The notes beneath the pieces were generated by a model. It was not told the DNA's origin and did not search any database. It saw only the letters and a list, made by a program, of their open reading frames with translations. Of a DNA stretch of 16,754 nucleotides, positions 14,244-16,754 are shown piece by piece. The stretch is from Lawsonibacter sp. (GTDB lineage Bacteria; Bacillota; Clostridia; Oscillospirales; Oscillospiraceae), in contig JAAWNI010000015.1 in assembly GCA_022798855.1 (NCBI GenBank), forward strand, positions 1 to 16,754. Direction: 5' to 3'. How positions within the stretch are numbered: position 1 is the stretch's first letter; each line of letters opens with the position of its first letter. A program made the position numbers and the translations under genes.

Positions 14244-16361
14244 ATGCGGCGTATATTTCAAAACAGCATAGCGCTTGTGGTAGTGGTCATCGTCATGTTC
14301 CTGATTATCCCCCTGCATGAGGGCTTGCTGGATATTCTGATCATCACCAATATCTCCATTTCCATTGTGATTTTAATGGTGACGATGACCATTTCTGAAG
14401 CGCTGGAATTCTCCATTTTTCCATCCCTGCTCCTGATAACCACCCTGTTCCGGCTGGGGCTGAACGTCTCCACCACCCGGGCCATCCTGAGCTACGACGG
14501 CACCGGCGAGGTGGGCACGGCGGTGATCCGCACCTTTGGCCAGCTGATTACCCAGGGGAATATCGTGCTGGGCATCATCATCTTCTTTATCATCGTGCTG
14601 GTGCAGTTTATCGTCATCACCAAGGGCGCTGAGCGCGTGGCCGAGGTGGCCGCCCGCTTCACCCTGGACGCCATGCCCGGCAAGCAGATGGCCATTGACG
14701 CCGACCTGTCCTCCGGCCTGATCAACGAGCAGCAGGCCCGGGACCGCCGTGCAAAGATACAGAAGGAAGCCGACTTCTACGGCGCCATGGACGGCGCCAC
14801 CAAGATCGTCAAGGGCGACGCCACCATGTCGCTGATCATCACCGCCATCAACCTCATCGGCGGCATCATCATCGGCAGCCTGAACGGTGTGGGCGACCTG
14901 GGCGCCGTGGCGCAGACCTACTCCATCGCCACCATCGGCGACGGCCTGGTGTCCCAGCTGCCCTCCATCATGATCTCCACCGCCACCGGCATGATCGTCA
15001 CCCGGTCGGTGTCCGACGGCAGCCTGAACACGGACGTTATCAACCAGTTCGCCCGGCAGCCCCGGGCCATCCTCACCGCCGGCGTGGTGCTGGTTATTCT
15101 GGGCCTGATCCCCGGCACCCCCACCCTCCCCCTGCTCATCGTGGGCGTGGGCCTGGCCGTGCTGGGCTATATGATGAGCGGCCGGCTGGAGCGGCAGACG
15201 GCGGAGGCGATGGCGCAGCCGGAGGAGCCGCCGGAGGCCGACATAGCCGCCACCCCCAGCGAGACCGACTACTACAAGGATATCAACAACGTCTACGGGC
15301 TGCTCACAGTGGACCCCATTGAGATGGAGTTCGGCTACAGCCTGATCCCCCTGGTGGACGAGAGCAGCGGCGGCAAGCTGATCAGCCGCATCGTGATTTT
15401 CCGCCGCCAGTATGCCCAGGACATGGGCTTCGTCATCCCCTCCATCCGCCTGCACGACTCCTCCGCCCTGGGCACCAACCAGTATGTGGTGAAGATCAAG
15501 GGTGAGGAGGTGGCCCGGGGCGAAATCCTGGTGGATTACTACCTGGCCCTGGAGCCCACCAGCCCCGGCGGCGAGATCGACGGCATCGAGACTATCGAGC
15601 CGGCCTACGGCATCCCCTCCCGGTGGATACTGCCGGAGAACAAGGAGATGGCGGAAATCTACGGCTACACCGTCATCGACCCCCTGTCCGTTATGCAGAC
15701 CCATATGAGCGAGGTGGTCCGCCGCCACGCCTACGAGCTGCTGGGCCGGGCGGAGGTAATCCAGCTGGTGGAGAACCTGAAAAAGACCGCCCCCGAGCTG
15801 GTGGAGGAGGCCATCCCCAACTTCCTGACCTACGCCAACCTGGAGCGCATCCTGCGCAGCCTCCTGAAGGAGGGGGTCCCCATCCGGGACCTGGCCACCA
15901 TTCTGGAGACGGCGGTGGACTCCCTGGCCACCACCAAGGACCTGGACATGGTCACCGAGAACATTCGGGTGGCCCTGAGCCGCACCATCACCCGCCGCTT
16001 CTGCGAGCACGGGCAGCTCCGGGTGGTCACCCTGGACGCCGAGGTGGAGAAGCGCGTCATCAACTCCCTGAGCAAGAACGAGCAGGGCATCTATCTGGCC
16101 ATGGGCCCCGACCTGATGCAGAACATCATCACCCAGCTGGCCGACTACCTGAAAAAATTCAACGACCTGTCCCAGACCCCCATCGTCCTCACCAGCCAGG
16201 TCATCCGCATTTACCTGAGCCGGATGCTGGCCCAGTTCTACCCCGGCGTCTATGTGCTCTCCTTTAACGAGATCACCAGCGATGTCCAGATACAGTCCCT
16301 GGGCAACATCACGCTGGACTCCGCCCAGGCCAGGCCGGCAAGAAAGGCGGCCGCGGTATGA
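14244..16361 (+). CDS. flhA: Flagellar export gate protein FlhA
   Basis: FlhA is the nonameric export-gate protein whose cytoplasmic ring docks chaperone-substrate complexes and uses the proton motive force. The first 330 or so residues carry about eight membrane segments. The family signature RFTLDAMPGKQMAIDADLSS covers residues 138-157, with DRRAKIQKEADFYGAMDGAT just after. A linker (about 310-345) leads into the cytoplasmic domain (about 345-695), with conserved parts such as VIDPLSVMQTHMSEVVRRHA and VPIRDLATILETAVD. The length of 705 aa is typical. AGGAAAGGATG at 14228-14238 precedes the ATG. The end overlaps the next gene by 4 nt (ATGA). Confidence 0.98.
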   Translation: MRRIFQNSIALVVVVIVMFLIIPLHEGLLDILIITNISISIVILMVTMTISEALEFSIFPSLLLITTLFRLGLNVSTTRAILSYDGTGEVGTAVIRTFGQLITQGNIVLGIIIFFIIVLVQFIVITKGAERVAEVAARFTLDAMPGKQMAIDADLSSGLINEQQARDRRAKIQKEADFYGAMDGATKIVKGDATMSLIITAINLIGGIIIGSLNGVGDLGAVAQTYSIATIGDGLVSQLPSIMISTATGMIVTRSVSDGSLNTDVINQFARQPRAILTAGVVLVILGLIPGTPTLPLLIVGVGLAVLGYMMSGRLERQTAEAMAQPEEPPEADIAATPSETDYYKDINNVYGLLTVDPIEMEFGYSLIPLVDESSGGKLISRIVIFRRQYAQDMGFVIPSIRLHDSSALGTNQYVVKIKGEEVARGEILVDYYLALEPTSPGGEIDGIETIEPAYGIPSRWILPENKEMAEIYGYTVIDPLSVMQTHMSEVVRRHAYELLGRAEVIQLVENLKKTAPELVEEAIPNFLTYANLERILRSLLKEGVPIRDLATILETAVDSLATTKDLDMVTENIRVALSRTITRRFCEHGQLRVVTLDAEVEKRVINSLSKNEQGIYLAMGPDLMQNIITQLADYLKKFNDLSQTPIVLTSQVIRIYLSRMLAQFYPGVYVLSFNEITSDVQIQSLGNITLDSAQARPARKAAAV

Positions 16362-16754
16362 GCGGCCAGGCGCTTTCCCGAGAGGGCGGGGCCTGGACCC
16401 AGGAGGAGCTGGAAGCGCTGTCCCCGGAGGAGCTGTTCCAGGCCTATAAGGCCACTGGCGACCCGGAGCTGAAATGGCCGCTGGTCATGCGGTACGTGGG
16501 GCTGGTGCGGTCCATCGCCCTCCAGGTGCGGGACGTCTACAGCAGCTTCGCCCAGGTGGACGACATCGTCAACGAGGGGCTGCTCACCCTGGCCAGCGCG
16601 GTGGATAAGTTCGACCCCGGCAAGGGGATCAAGTTCGAGACGTATGTCTCCAAGCGCATCCGGGGGGCGGTGATCGACCTGGCCCGGCGGCAGGACTGGG
16701 TGCCCCGCAGCGTGCGGCGGAAGGCCCGGGACATCGACCAGGCCAGCAGCGAGC
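16358..16754 (+). CDS. sigD: Flagellar/motility sigma factor (sigma-28, FliA/SigD/WhiG type), 3'-truncated
   Basis: The reading frame opens with the ATG at 16358, overlapping the flhA stop (ATGA), and runs 132 residues to the window end without a stop. Sigma-70 family region 2 is clear: RYVGLVRSIALQV (45-57), then the core-binding/-10 recognition block DDIVNEGLLTLASAVDKFDP (68-87), then GIKFETYVSKRIRGAVID (90-107). DWVPRSVRRKARDID (113-127) matches the start of region 3 in sigma-28 proteins. This pattern, with the flagellar context, points to the RNA polymerase sigma factor that directs late flagellar and chemotaxis genes. Regions 3 and 4 lie outside the window. The 4-nt overlap suggests that its translation is coupled to flhA. 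Confidence 0.93.
   Translation, partial: MSGQALSREGGAWTQEELEALSPEELFQAYKATGDPELKWPLVMRYVGLVRSIALQVRDVYSSFAQVDDIVNEGLLTLASAVDKFDPGKGIKFETYVSKRIRGAVIDLARRQDWVPRSVRRKARDIDQASSE

Noticed and set aside
14373..16010. A 545-residue open frame on the minus strand
   Set aside because: Antisense shadow of flhA with His/Gly/Gln-rich translation and no recognisable pattern.

Overview
The window is one stretch of a large flagellar (fla/che-type) operon. All genes lie on the + strand. It most likely comes from a motile, GC-rich member of the Clostridia, probably Oscillospiraceae. The evidence for that is: the Bacillus/Clostridium gene order (fliI-fliJ-x-fliK-flgD-flg_new-flgE-flbD-motA-motB-fliM-fliY-cheY-fliO-P-Q-R-flhB-flhA-sigma28); FliY, a CheC-FliN fusion, in place of a plain FliN; strong AAGGAGG-type ribosome binding sites; and two kinds of intergenic palindromic element that resemble repeats I remember from Oscillospiraceae genomes. 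The taxon is an inference; no database was searched.

Layout. 1-1584: the 3' part of fliI (export ATPase) and fliJ, separated by a 66-nt cruciform-like palindrome. 1648-4583: hook assembly genes, namely an unrecognised 174-aa protein, fliK (hook-length control), flgD (hook cap) and the small flg_new-type flagellar operon protein. 4677-6395: flgE (hook) and flbD/swrD, separated by a 189-nt gap filled with an inverted-repeat element and a strong GC hairpin. 6533-8196: motA and motB (stator). 8248-10960: fliM, fliY and cheY (switch and its signalling input). 10962-16361: the export gate fliO-P-Q-R, flhB and flhA. 16358-16754: the start of the flagellar sigma-28 gene, overlapping flhA by 4 nt and cut off by the window end.

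How the genes work together. FliI/FliJ and FliO/P/Q/R/FlhB/FlhA make up the export machine. FlgD, FlgE and FliK are exported through it and build a hook of set length. FlhB autocleaves at NPTH and switches substrate class on a signal from FliK. MotA/MotB and FliM/FliY form stator and rotor switch; CheY-P binds the switch, and FliY probably dephosphorylates it. The sigma factor at the end would switch on late genes. No fliL lies between motB and fliM, and no flhF, flhG or che genes lie between flhA and the sigma gene.

No gap between genes exceeds 300 nt; the largest is 189 nt (5991-6179). I see no convincing rho-independent terminator, which fits a single long transcript. I do not see an obviously new system. 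The most interesting points are the two intergenic palindromes, the switch-binding-type peptide sitting inside the FliY linker, the unrecognised gene before fliK, and an 8-G tract inside fliQ.
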